Source of the DNA: Sarocladium kiliense
Taxonomy: Eukaryota > Ascomycota > Sordariomycetes > Hypocreales > Sarocladiaceae
Length of the DNA stretch: 64,000 bases
Assembly (NCBI GenBank): GCA_030734395.1
Contig: JAUZTG010000048.1
Location: forward strand, 2,232,001-2,296,000
Direction of reading: 5' to 3'
Below are positions 44,732 through 56,854 of this stretch, piece by piece. The notes beneath the pieces are model-generated. The model saw nothing but the letters and a program-made list of their open reading frames with translations. It had not been told where the DNA came from and did not search any database. The position numbers were made by a program, and so were the translations under genes. Each line of letters opens with the position of its first letter. Within the stretch, counting starts at the first letter, position 1.

Positions 44732-46174
44732 ATGGCAAGGACAGCACGAGCAAGGCAGGTCGACACTGCCGCCAGCACTATCACTGGCTTCACCCGCGTC
44801 TCCAAGGCTGGCAGCCTCCTCCTCAACGACCCTCTTGCCGCAAAGAAGACCGTAGCCCTTATCGAGCCCACAACTTCTCGAAAACGCAAAGCTTCCTCTG
44901 ACGACGAAGAGGAGGTCCAGCCTCGGCAAACCCGCAGCGCTCTCGACTCGACGAAACGCACCTGCAGACGCGAGGAGCCTCCGGTTGCTCCTGCTGTGAA
45001 GGTCGCTACCCCAGTCAAGGGCAAGCGTGTCGCCAAAGCTACACCCTCCAAGACACAGAGAGCTCATAAGCCCAGTGCTTCAACGATCCTCGCCAAGTCG
45101 AACCGCGAATCTCGGACTGTTCAGACCAAGATCGACAGCAGCTTCAGGAAGGCAGCAGTATCCGCATCAGCAAAGAACAAGAGCAATGGCACTGGTCTCC
45201 CAGACCACCTCGCCGAGCTCGTTCAGCTCCATAGAGCATTCCTCAAGACTGTTCTTCTACAATTTTCTCACAGCGGCTCCAATGTTCCACTCGATATCCA
45301 GACCCTTGCGCCCAATGTCTCTAGGAGCTGGGGTAAGCGGCAGGTAACTATGGAGGATATTCGACGATGTGTTGCGCTTGAGGCTTCTGCTTCTGGAGAC
45401 GTAGCCTCGCCATTTGCTATTACCGACTATGGTCGTGGAAAGCTATGTGTTGAGCTCAAGTCTCGTGGCGTCTCCGTGGCTAGTCCTATCAACGAGGGCG
45501 CACTGTGCCTCCAATTTGAGAACAACCTCCGTGCTCTCTGCGCAGAACGCTCTACAGATGACATGACCGATGTTGAGGAGATCGCGCTCGACAAGCTTTC
45601 TCTTGCGGATCTCCCTAAGGCGGATATTACCAACATGACTACGGACGTCAGCGCGAACCCCCTTCTTACTAAGGGTCAACGCGCCCTAGCCGAGCTCAAG
45701 AACGGTCTTGTCGCTAAGCAGCAACAGGAGACTAAGCAGACTGCTGCAAGCAACGCACCGATGCTTAACCCAGATGGTACTAAAATGAGCCTCCTCGACC
45801 GTCTCCGCCACAAGCAGCTGGCCAAGGCCAACGGACCAGCTCAGCCAACAGGTCCAGAACTCGAACGCCGCGCAGCCTTGAACCGCGTCGCCGATGTGGC
45901 AGCTACCATCTCAATGCTCAGTCTCTCAAACTCAATGTCTCTCCCACGACAGGCGTTCACTATGGCTGTTATTCAGGAGAGGCTTCGAGACTCGTTGCGG
46001 GTGCCGGTCTCGCGGGACGAGGGTGCTGCTTGCGTCAGACTGATTGCTACCGAGGTGGCACCGGAGTGGCTCAAGGTGGTGAGCATTGGCGGTCGGGAGA
46101 ACGTTGTTGTGCAAAGGACGGCACAGCCTGTGGACCGCGTTTTGAACGAGCGGGTGCAGAAGCTCCTTGGCTGA
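44732..46174 (+). CDS. cdt1: DNA replication licensing factor Cdt1
   Basis: A single exon of 480 aa. Residues 1-150 are disordered and basic (RKRK near 50; many SP/TP). A middle winged-helix-like region at about 155-270 (LPDHLAELVQLHRAFLKTVL, then WGKRQVTMEDIRRCVAL) corresponds to the geminin/MCM-interacting fold. A C-terminal winged helix at about 350-475 (SLLDRLRHKQLAK, then AFTMAVIQERLRDSL) matches the Cdt1 C-terminal domain that contacts MCM2-7. Cdt1 loads MCM helicase onto ORC/Cdc6-bound origins in G1, in the nucleus. QTKIDSSF at 131-138 resembles a PCNA-interacting (PIP) box with the first of the paired aromatics replaced by Ser, suggesting PCNA-coupled degradation. Fungal Cdt1 is divergent, but both winged helices fit. 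Confidence 0.85.
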   Translation: MARTARARQVDTAASTITGFTRVSKAGSLLLNDPLAAKKTVALIEPTTSRKRKASSDDEEEVQPRQTRSALDSTKRTCRREEPPVAPAVKVATPVKGKRVAKATPSKTQRAHKPSASTILAKSNRESRTVQTKIDSSFRKAAVSASAKNKSNGTGLPDHLAELVQLHRAFLKTVLLQFSHSGSNVPLDIQTLAPNVSRSWGKRQVTMEDIRRCVALEASASGDVASPFAITDYGRGKLCVELKSRGVSVASPINEGALCLQFENNLRALCAERSTDDMTDVEEIALDKLSLADLPKADITNMTTDVSANPLLTKGQRALAELKNGLVAKQQQETKQTAASNAPMLNPDGTKMSLLDRLRHKQLAKANGPAQPTGPELERRAALNRVADVAATISMLSLSNSMSLPRQAFTMAVIQERLRDSLRVPVSRDEGAACVRLIATEVAPEWLKVVSIGGRENVVVQRTAQPVDRVLNERVQKLLG

Positions 46175-47072
46175 TAAGATGAAGCAAAGTCTTAGTTACA
46201 AACCAAGCATGGACAGGAAGAGGAGGAATTATTCAAGGAGACTAGCATGGAGTTTTCAGTTGTTTTTATTCCCCGGTATACTTGCCACAACGGCTGTGGT
46301 ATTCTTGTTTGCATTCAAGCACGGTGTTTAGGGTTCCTGTTTAGAATTCAGAGGTCTACGGTCAACGGATAGACAGCATGCGTGAAGGTTACGGGCCAGA
46401 GTTACAATATATATTAAAGCATGTTGACTTTACTTGCCGTTTCCTACTAGGCCCTGATGTAAGCTGGTAGCCTTATGATAAGGCGGCCGAGGAGCGGCCC
46501 GAGGTCGCGCTCCATGCAATTACAGAGTGGATGTCTCCGACGACATTGACTCACAAGGACCTATCAGTACGCTAGCAACTTGAGAGAGCGCCATTCGAAG
46601 GATAGAGGCTCACCTGCCCTGTTCAGATACGAGTCAGCGGACATAGTCCGGGCCGGGAGTGGTGTGGAGACGGAGCATCGCCGAGAGCGTAACTACTTAT
46701 CCGCAGTCCAGCGGCCAAGATGTGACGGAAAACCAAGAAGACAGCAGTTGCTGGCTTTTTTTTAATTAGAAGCATTGCTTACCATGACCTTGGAGATACC
46801 TCCAGGGAAAGCTGACGACTCGTTGATCATTGAGCAAGTTGCACATTGCCTCTCTTCTTTGACGACGGACTACGACTCGGACATCGAGTGCCGAGGCAGG
46901 GCAAGCCGGAGCCGATCTGCGAGATAGGCCGCCGAGGTCGGGGCTTCGCCGAAATCCCATCCTTTCCTTGTCATAATCGTCATTGCGACCAGAGCAATTG
47001 GTCACTTCTTGCCATTACATCTCTCGATGCACGACACATGTCCAGCACACATGTCGCCGGTTCTCATTGACC
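46175..47072. other. Intergenic region between cdt1 and the MFS transporter
   Basis: About 900 nt: the cdt1 3' flank (with AT-rich 46415-46430) and the transporter promoter. No gene is seen. Confidence 0.5.
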
Positions 47073-48863
47073 ATGGCAAAGCCAGACGAGCACGCAGCTG
47101 CCAATGGCGGCGATCAAGACACCAGCGAGCGTCATGAACATGATAATGATACACCGTCAAGGACCGACTCGAGCGACAATGAAGATACGAGGAGCTCGGT
47201 GGAGGAGGAGCCGGCGCAACGGATGACTTCACATATTTCGGGACCAGACGATCTTGAGGCCCAGCCAACGATGACGAACGTGACGAGCTACCGAGAGCCT
47301 GGAGATGAGGTGTATGGCAGGCTTTCGGGGAGGAGAAAAGCTATTATTGTCGCTGTGTTGTCGTTTTGTGCCTTCTTGTCGCCCGTGTCTAGTACTTCGA
47401 TCCTTGCTGCGACCCCTGAAGTGGCAGCAGAGTATAATACCAGTGGCTCCGTTATCAACCTCAGCAACGCTGGGTACATGGTCTTCATGGCGTTGTCGCC
47501 TCTTATTTGGGGCCCTATAAGCCAGGTTTTTGGCAGACGACCAGTAAGATATGACCGCTGGCATCAAGACTTGGGATGACAGAGCACGATGCTAACGGCT
47601 TGCCAGACGAACTTGGTGACATCTGTATCGTTCTTCTTACTTAGTCTTGCAACGGCTCTTGCGCCAGACCTTGGCTCCTTCTTTGTGTTCCGGGCATTCT
47701 CAGCTTTGGTCGGCACATCTTTTATTTTAGTCGGATCTGCATGTATCGGGTAAGTCTGACCTGCTCTGCGCTGTACGCTTTCACGTTTCTCATCACTGAC
47801 GGCGCGAAGTGACATATACAAGCCTGTGGAGCGAGGAACTGCGATCGGGTGGTTTCTGTCAGGGACATTGATCGGTCCAGCGTTTGGCCCCTTCATCGGG
47901 GGTATCATCGTGACATTCTCTGAGTGGAGGACAATTTTCTGGCTCCAGACAGCACTGTCTGGAACAGGCATGTTGATGACTTTCTTCTTGGTCCCCGAGA
48001 CCATTCACCACAAAAAGATTGAGGACCTGGCAGAGTGTACTCGCAAAGAGAGGACCTGGGCCATCTTGGGGATGATTAACCCAGTGCGGCTAATGGTCTT
48101 GTTCAAGAACCCAAGCTTGATCATGGCTGCTGCAGCGAGCTCGGCCATGGTATGGAATATGTACAGTCTGCTGACCCCGATCCGCTACGTACTAAACCCG
48201 CGGTTCGACCTGGATACTCCAATGCTAGGAGGTCTTTTCTACCTTGCGCCAGGCGTGGGGTATATCCTAGGTACGTTTGGAGGAGGACGATGGGCAGATC
48301 TGACCGTGAAGAGATGGATCAAGAAGCGCGATGGTTTGCGAGTGCCGGAGGACCGACTGCGATCCTGCATTCCGTTCCTCGGAATCGTAATGCCTGGCTG
48401 TGTCCTAGTGTACGGCTGGTCAGTCGACCAAGCTGTAGGCGGCATTCCCCTGCCTGTGATCGCCATGTTCCTGCAGGGTGTAGCTCAGCTGTTCTGCTTC
48501 CCGTCGATCAACACGTACTGTTTAGACGTGATGCCAGGCAAGGGGGCTGAGGTAGCGTCAGCCAACTTCTTTGTGCGCTACCTCGCTGGTGTGCTCGGCA
48601 CTGCCGTCGTTCTCCCGGCGATTGAAGGTGTAGGCGTTGGCTGGTTCTCGACTCTCTCTGCAGGGCTTCTGGCATTGGCTGCAGTTGGGCTACTCGCGGC
48701 GATCAGATACGGACAGACATGGAAAAAGAAAGTCAAAGACAAAGAGAGGGCGAAGCGAGCGGCGAAACGTAGGATTCATTCTTCGAGCGAGGGAGATCAA
48801 GCCACAGCGGCCGAACAAGAGGGAAGCAAAGAAGCAGTTCCGAAGGACGAAACCTCTAGATAG
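47073..48863 (+). CDS. MFS transporter, DHA1 drug:H+ antiporter type
   Basis: Three exons: join(47073..47543, 47607..47749, 47810..48863), 555 aa. The start is at ACCATGG (47073), although the frame is open upstream from a TTG. The first ~85 residues are an acidic, hydrophilic cytosolic tail. Membrane helices then begin (KAIIVAVLSFCAFLSPVSSTSILAA). MFS motif A (GPISQVFGRRP) sits at the first exon junction, and the DHA1 motif C-like GTLIGPAFGPFIGGI follows in helix 5. Twelve hydrophobic spans can be traced. The C-terminus is a long Lys/Arg then Glu-rich tail. Relatives are the yeast Qdr/Aqr/Dtr group exporting weak acids, polyamines or drugs at the plasma membrane; the substrate here is unknown. 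No biosynthetic cluster adjoins it. Confidence 0.92.
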
Positions 48864-51800
48864 AATAGATGCCAGCAATACCCTCGAGAGTGTCACAGTT
48901 GCCTTGTGGCATCATGGCTTTCCTCGGAGCGTGATCCACTGCGCAGCTGTTGATATTGATACTCCGTACAAGGCACATGTGACTCTATACTTGAGGAAGG
49001 AGCCGTCCGTGTCTCGCACCTGCCGTCAGCCTCTTACTCAGCCTGGTTGACTCGTGTGGCTGTAACTCTCAGCTGCCGCCGCCACTTTCACTCCTTACGG
49101 TACTTTCGGATCACCAGTCATGCTTCGATTGGCTTGAATTCCGGGTCAGATGGCGCCAGCGAGCATGGCGTAGCTCCTGGAAGCCCGGCCTAGAACGAGG
49201 TAACTACAGTAATCTATTTGTAACACCCTACCTGGCCTTGTGGCGATGCATGCTTAATGCCCAGCAGCATCCACCCTTCACCCAACTATCTGCCCTACAA
49301 CCCTATAGGAAGGACGGCTCGGTAGTTCATACACCCATCTGGATCGCGATCGGGTCGAGAGCCTATGTCCTTCTGGTGTGTACCACTTTTGTGCCTTGGC
49401 CTTCGGAGGCCCCGACTTGTCCTTCCGTACCCCGTTCCGTACCGAGCCTGTTTGTTGCGGCACCATGCTTCGCGTGTAAACGAACACAAATGAACACAAG
49501 CGAGGTCAGAGGCCAACCGCAAAGGCAGGAGAGGACGTCGACAGCGGAGGCGTCCGAGTCTGGCAACAACAAAGGGAAGCTTGTTTCCGGGGGTGAAGTC
49601 TGTCCATGTCACACCACACACGTGTGTCTTCGCGTCCATTCCTCACCTGGAGTTTCGAGCTGAGATGACGACTTCTGCATTCAACAGACCCGAAAACACA
49701 CAGCGTCAACTTTTAGCGGCCTGTACTAGCCCGTCGTGGTGCTGTGGGTACATTCCAACGGCACGGTCAAACCGAAAAGAAACATCCACCTCACACGAAT
49801 CGTCGACGACGACATTGCCCTGTCTCGCTTTGCTTGAATCACCTTCTGCTGCCTGCCGTCTGGTCGCTCGTTTTCCTTGTCCGATTCAGCGGATCATGAC
49901 TCCACCCGTCAAGCTCTTTTGCATACGCCGTCTTCAATTGACCCAACTCGTCCAAAGGTTAGCGCAGGTATAATCAAACCGAGCAAGGGCCGCCGTGGGA
50001 GCAAGTGGGACGGGAAATGACGACAGAAATGAACGTTGCGGTGTTTGATAACATCAGATCCACGCATCACCAAAAGAATGTAGCCAGCCGAGAAGTCCCT
50101 CATCTGTACGAGAGATGAACGCGATACCCACGGGGATCACAGCCGGGGCCAGCGGTGACCTCGTTGGGAGCGTCTACGGAAGTCGCACACGAAGACAGCC
50201 AGAAGTCTGGTAATCTGGTACGACATCTGGGGCCTGGACCCCGCGACGTTTATCATGGCGGTAGCGGGCTGTCCAGGATGTTATCGCAGCTCATCTCGGA
50301 ATTTTCGATCCAATCGCAATTAAAGCAATGTGAAAGACAGCGTGGGATGAAGGTGGCCCCCGCCCCGAAGGCTGAAGGCATGCTTGACCGTGCACGGGAA
50401 GAACGCCACTCAGTGGAAGCGGCATGGCTTGCCCACAGTGGCTTCAGGGGCCGGTGTGGCACCCCGCGGCGGACCGCTGAGAGTGAAAACACACATGCGT
50501 CACAGTGGACTGACCGAGTACACGATGAGATGCACCGTCTTAAACTCTAGAGGGATTGCATACATTCCAGTGCGTCGACTTGTCAACGAAGACAATGGGC
50601 GAAGATACCTCACGAGATTGGACATTTGCGGTGATGACACTCAACCCTAGCCGCCTGAGCCTTGCCGATCACCCCTGACCGGAACCCAATAGCACATGAG
50701 GACTCGACGCACGCACCGACGAGGGTGTTGGATCTTCCGTCGGGATGCCATATTTGGGCAGCCCATGGGGGCAATCCCTATCAGCTCTGCTGAATGGTCA
50801 TTGCATGGTGCGACCATGTCTAAGCGGCTGACAGGCGAGTCGCAACAGGCAGGAAAACTGTTCGCCCGTATCTAGTGTTGCCATGGTGAGACGGGGCCGA
50901 ACGCCATTTCATATGGAATCTGACGGCAGGATGCGTGATGCATTGTAGGTAGCCTGTGGATAAGCAAAGCGGCGACAGCCACCATACGCAAAGCTTGGGT
51001 GTTGATTGAAGGGACGGCTGAAGCGCATGATGGCGCTGGCCCTAGAGCCGATGAAATGCAGGCAGTTCCCTATCTATGGCGGGAGCTCGCAGGCGGCTTG
51101 GATGCATCGAAGGGATTGACGGGCACCATGGGTCCAGGCTCTCAAAAAGTCGGGATGTTCCGTCATATTCATCAGAATAGGTATGGAAGGGCGGGCGTCG
51201 GCAAGTGTGGTGATGCCGCTCTCTGCCGGGCCAAGAGAAAGCTCGTTGTCAGCGAGTGCGAATTTCCTCTCCAACACGAGGTTCTGCAGTATGGGATAGG
51301 GATTCGGCATGCGGCGCGCCAAAAGCATCTATCGCCGCTTGTAGATGCCAGAGACACGCCGTCGTGGACACGAGAGTGGATTGGGTGGATAGGAGGGGAG
51401 GAAGCCGGACTTGGGAACAAGGGCGAATGGCCAAAAGGGGGTTTAGAGGGGGTCTACCACCCACAATAAGGCAACACTGGTTGAGGTAAGGTGAGGAGGG
51501 TCAGCAAAGGGGCACAAGGTCTAGGAGCAGGGGCTGTGGCTCGAGTAGGGGGGTTCGTATCTCCAACGCGATCCACCGACTTGGTCGGTAGTCTGTAATG
51601 GCGACGAACGAAGGCTCAGCATCGTGAAGGAAAGGTGCGTCTAGTGATTTTTGAGGAAAGGGTATTTGCTATTCTTGCGTCTCACGGCGAACCAAGGTGG
51701 TCAAACTGGACGCGATGGATTGATCATGGTGCATTCGAGACGAGTCCTTCGACACAATGTGTCACGTAAGACGGGGCGATCTGGAATAGGGGGTCCCCTA

Positions 51801-53248
51801 CTGTACGAATCCAAGCCCAGGATTGGCACCGAAGCCTGCATGTCCCTATCTCTGTTGTTATCGCCTCACCCTCAGTGCTGATTAGAGCATCGCCGGAGGC
51901 CATGTCGCCATTTCGCAGTGTCTCCATATCAATCTTAACAAGGCTGTCTGACATGCAATCGACTTCGTGTTGGCTGCTAGGCTAGACCGCGCTGAAGGAG
52001 TCTTAGTAAGGAACTAACAAACACCCACACGATGTTGAAGATGTTGACATTCGTTAGCACCAGTAACGCTCCAGGGGAGAGAGTTTACGCAACGGTGCAC
52101 GCTCTTCGTATGTTAATAAGGTTCACGTTAGGGAGCTGATGTTCCGTTTGCGCGTGCTGAGCCACGGCCGACTTATGTATCTTGTGGTGGCACTGTCGCA
52201 TGCCGGCCAATCGATCGCTGCTGGGAGCATTGAGAGACCGTGAACGGAAGAAAGCGAGGCCATTCTGACGGGTCAATGTGGTTTCCCGATGACCTCCAGG
52301 CGGGATGCGGTAGGGGTTTCCAGGTGCTGAATTGGGAAATACGGTCCTCTGTGGTCCTGTGCTGCAGGGACCCCTCGCCTGAGGCTGAAGGCAGACCCCC
52401 TGGCACCCTGATAGGGACAGTGAGCTGCCGGACACCGTAAGATCATCACTGTCACTGTCACTGTCACAATGCCAATCCCGCTGAGAGGCGTGCACCTTGA
52501 GGCCCTAAATTCCCTACTGCACTCTCCCCTAGCGCTACATTCTTCAGCAGCATTGGCAGTCCCACCACCCGCCCGCAGCGCACCACTCTCGCGCTGCCTT
52601 TTTTCTCCCTCCCGTCTCACTCGCTCGAGGGTCTGTCCCCTTCTCGCCGTACACCCTCACCCAACTTCCCTCCCATCCCTCTCATCCTCCAAAACCCCCA
52701 ATCACCGCCACTCTTGACGAGCCTCTCTCTCCCCCCGACTCTCTTCGCGGGGCTGGCTGAGCTTGCATCGAGTCGTCTTGCCTCTTTTTCTTTTTCTTGA
52801 CACTCGACTTCTATCTTCGCTTCGTTAGCACATCGTGCACCTCGCAGCAACTCGCCCTTCCCTGCTTTTGCCAAGGGGGAACACGCTACGAGTTTACAGT
52901 TACGACTACGCCTGTTGTTTCAACGGCTGCCACTCCTTTTTTGGTCTATCCCTTCGCTTGACTCTCTACGACTCGAAGACAGACAAATTGCAATTTCTTG
53001 CCATCTCTCGCTCGGCATTCTCTGCACAGTCTCACCTCTCGTCCTCACCATCATATCATACCTTGCCCTTGCGCTTGGCTGGACTCGACTCGAAGCACCT
53101 CGACAACCCCCGACGCAACTTCTCCCACTCGAACCCTGATAACTTGTGATGCCTTTCCACATCCCATAGACGACACTAACGACTTTTCGCAACGTTCCCA
53201 ACGGTTCGATTGCGTGACGACTCTACAATCACGGGGTTCCCGTCTGTG
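48864..53248. other. 4.4 kb gene-free region
   Basis: From the MFS stop to the DUF3405 start. Open frames (largest about 156 codons at 50999-51469, +) overlap opposite-strand frames and are not family-like. A short CACTGT-type tandem occurs at about 52446-52467. The span 52500-52720 is strongly pyrimidine-rich, as expected upstream of the DUF3405 gene. The region is not AT-rich, so it shows no sign of RIP-mutated transposon remains. Confidence 0.5.
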
Positions 53249-55713
53249 ATGGAGGCCAGGTCCTTCTCAAGCAGTCGTTCGAGCTCGCAGGATCCTGCAT
53301 ACAAGAAACTTGATCCATTATTACCGCTTGCGAGCGTCTCAGAAAAAACCAGGATGAGGACAAGAGGCATATTTGGACCCTGCCTGTACCGCAGGGTCAT
53401 GATCTGGGTCGTGACCAGCTTGATTGTTGTCGCTATTGTCCTCTTCAAGACTCAAGAGGGCGTCTACGATGTCGCTGTGAACTTGCCCGGCAGTCTGAGC
53501 CATGCGCCAGCCGCACAAGGCTCCGGCAAAGGGCCTTCAACCCCTCAGCAATTGAATGAACAGGTGAGTCCCAGCTCTGAGTGCGATATGATAGCATTGG
53601 ACATGTGACTAATTGTGCGAAGACTCAACAGCAACAGCAACAGCAAAAGCAACAGCCACAGCAAGTACCCAACGTGGCTGCGCAACAGGGTCAGCTTCAG
53701 GGCTCAGTCGAGGTTCATGAACACATTGAGACCGAGGAGGAGCGGAAGAACCGCATTGAGATCCTCAAGCGGATGCCGTGGTTGGCCTTCAAGCAGTAAG
53801 TGCGGTGTTCAGGATGCCTTTGAGCCATTACGCCCCGTGTAGTGCGTGCTAACCGCTCGCCAAATAGCCTTGACGGTTACTTCTGGGGTCTCAAAACCGT
53901 TGTTCCTAAGTCGCATCATGTACCCGAATACCCGAACAGGACTCGTGAAGCCCCGTACCCCGAACCTCCACGAGTTCAACCCCTGTCAGTAGCGAAGCCG
54001 TATAACCCTTACAACCCCGAAGAGAAGGTGCAGACATGCTACCTAGACGCGGACGAGAAGATCCCAGCACCGGATATCTGGGCTTATCCCGGTATCCCTC
54101 AGCATATGCCTGACCCAGCAATTGGATCATACGAGATTTTCGGCATGAAGGACAATATCTGCTTCGATCGCTTTGGACGCTACGGACCGTATGGCCTCGG
54201 CTACGATAAGGAAGAGGGCGGCGCTGGCGTTGGTAATGACACGGAGAACTCTAACAGTGAGCGGATCTGGGCCGAAACGGGCAAGATCGACTATCGCAAC
54301 ATTGATTGGGGCTATGCCCAGGATCGCTGCCTTGAGAAAAACAAGGATCGATTCTTGACCCCCGATCCGACGTCCGATGAGCTCAAGCCAGTGGCTGGCA
54401 AGAAAGGTCGCATCGCAGTCGTCATCCGAACATACACTGGCTTCAAGTGGACGGATCATGCTATCTTGAACTTCCGAGCCCTCATCAATGAGCTCTCGCT
54501 CAAATCAGGCGGCGAATATCAGGTTCACTTCTTGATGCACGTCCGCGACGAGGACATTCCTATCTGGGCAGATGATGAAACCGTGCAGAAGGTTCTGGAT
54601 GCCAATATGCCGAAAGAGTTCCATGGTCTGGTCACCCTGTGGAGTGTGCCTCAAATGAGGCTCTTCTATCCAGGAGAATTCGGCGACGCGATTGCGAACC
54701 CCAGTGGCTCTGACATCCATGGCGTCTATCGAAGCGCGCATTTCCCCCTGCAGGTCTTTGCCATGCAGCACCCCGAGTACGAGCATTTCTGGAACTGGGA
54801 GATGGATATGCGATTCCTTGGCAGCTACTATGAGCTGTTCGATCGTATTGGAAAATGGGCCGACAAGCAGCCGCGCCCAATGGCCTGGGAGCGAAGTGCT
54901 CGATACTACATCCCTGAGCACCACGGATCATGGGAGGACTTCTCTGCGACTGTGCGCAACGACACGTTGCACTCGGGCCGCCCTACTATTTTCGGCCCTG
55001 TGCGCTTCGCGGGAAAGACGCCCCTTCGTTCGGAACAGACAGGCCACTCCATGCTCCCGGCGAGCTGTGAGTACGGCAAGGACAAGTCCCAGTGTGGTGT
55101 TGGCGAGGGTGCTGACATCATCACGCTCAATCCCATCTTCGACGTAGAGCAGTCTGGCTGGGTGTTCTGGAATGATGCAACTGGCTATGAGGCGCCTCCG
55201 CCGCGACGATGCGCTATTGTCACCGCTTCGCGTCTCAGCCGGCGTCTGCTGGCCGCCATGCACGAAGAAGTCTTCCTCAACCACCACACAGCGTTCTCGG
55301 AGATGTTCCCGCCAACCGTGGCTCTCCACCATGGCCTGAAGGCAGTATTTGCGCCTCACCCGATCTACATCGACCGTGGGTGGCAACCCCTTGGCTCCTC
55401 GATTGATGCTGCCTTCAACGGCGGCCGCGATCACTCCACATCCGGCCGCGGAAGCCCCTTCGATCTTGCCAATGAGCACAATCACAAGGGCACAAGTTGG
55501 TACTTCAACAGCGAGTTCGCCGGTTTGGTCTGGCGCCGTTGGCTCGGCTACGCTCAGGTTGATGGTCGTGATAAGCATGGTGGTATCGCGGGCCAGGGTA
55601 CTCTCCGTGGTGGAAGGGAAGAGGAGGAATCAGAGCTCAGCACAGGTCGTCTGTGCTTGAGAAGTATGTTGGTGCATCCGATCAAATTCGAGGATCCCAA
55701 TGAGAGGAAATGA
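53249..55713 (+). CDS. DUF3405 type II membrane protein, glycosyltransferase-like
   Basis: Three exons: join(53249..53563, 53623..53795, 53868..55713), 777 aa. The start ATG gives MEARSFSSSRSSS; upstream in frame there is only a TTG. A short cytosolic Ser/Arg-rich tail is followed by one signal-anchor at about 49-66 (RVMIWVVTSLIVVAIVLF). A Gln-rich stem follows (TQQQQQQQKQQPQQ opens exon 2). The lumenal DUF3405 domain (~170-777) has the strand IAVVIRTYTGFKW, VHFLMHVRDEDIPIW, the acidic WNWEMDMRFLG (a DxD-like site), and the late NHHTAFSEMFPPTVALHHG block. Topology and these motifs suggest a Golgi glycosyltransferase. DUF3405 itself has no proven activity that I know of. Confidence 0.93.
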
Positions 55714-56854
55714 GCGCGAGAAGCTGGGTGAATGCCCGAGGCTTTCGCATTACTTACCTTTTTCTCCTGATGACACGACACGCCAAATTACCCACATGAA
55801 AAGCACAACACCCCAGAGGAAGAAACGGGCATACCAGGTCACTATCATATTTCCGCATTGCGACACAGCGGTGGAGTTGGGTCACCCGAATCATGATCTG
55901 TTTTCGCGATGGGCTTGGGGGCACAGAGGACGACTTTTTCATCTTCGGTTCAACGTTCTCTGGCAACATTCTTCTTGTCCACTTCGCACGCCCCCATACC
56001 TCAAATTTGTTTGGTTTATACTTGCATAGAATATCCGGGCGTTGCCGAGTAGTTTTGTTTTGCTCTCGGTCTTTCTCTCAAACCATTTTCATTTTCATCT
56101 CTTTTCTCTTGCTGCCGTTTGTCCAGACTCCTTTCTCTTCTCCCTCGTTGTAGTCACTATTGAAAGTGGTACACGCAAGGGCGACGATCATGGTGGAGCT
56201 CCCCCCTGGCCTACCTGATCGTTAGGGCGAAAGTTTCATCATCCTATTTTGAACGCGTCAGCATCTGATGCTCGGTTGCGGCATGTTGAGCATTGCTATA
56301 TATCTGCTACCCCTGTCCTCAATTTACGAGGAGGGGATCTGTGGGTGTTCGTCATTTGGGAGGCGCTGCTGGGTCAGGTGGCATCAGACCGACCAACTTG
56401 ACGGTCTGCGGCGGGTTGGAGAAGAGACTACTAAGGGCTTGTGGGCCTTGGACTGGCGCGGTTCCCTGTATCGTCGTTGTGAGGACCATGACAGACTGGG
56501 GAACAGAATGGAAGTGCCCCATCAGTTGTGTCAACTATCATGTTGGTCACACTGCGGGACGGGGCGGAACAGGCTTGGGGTGTGAGCGATCTGCTGAATT
56601 TTGTATATATCCGCTCCGTGTGCTTTCACGCTAAGGCCAGCTTTGAGAAGAAGCGACGAGAGGCCTATTAGCCGTGTGTATGGTACGACCAGATCGACTG
56701 TTGGAGAGTTGATAGGACCAAGGATCGAAGAAAATAAAAAACAAGTTCTAAACACTTTGGCCTGTTTACAGGTGACTGACGAGGCCGTTCGTGCGTGCTC
56801 TCTACTTAACACAGAGTAGTAGACTACTTGGTCGCGATCCACCAAATACCCTAA
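55714..56854. other. Convergent intergenic region
   Basis: 1.1 kb between the DUF3405 and aminotransferase stops. Small + frames at 56268-56634 overlap one another and lack family resemblance. No gene is supported. Confidence 0.5.

Noticed and set aside
47826..47828. GTG as start of a shorter MFS protein
   Set aside because: It is an internal codon of exon 3; upstream exons restore motif A and the first helices.
50155..51469. Open frames of 131 and 156 codons between the MFS and DUF3405 genes
   Set aside because: Opposite-strand frames of similar length overlap them, and there is no domain or intron-linked extension.
48864..53248. Possible transposon remains in the long gene-free span
   Set aside because: No terminal repeats, transposase or reverse-transcriptase motifs, and no AT-rich RIP signature are visible by eye. 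A repeat-library search would decide.
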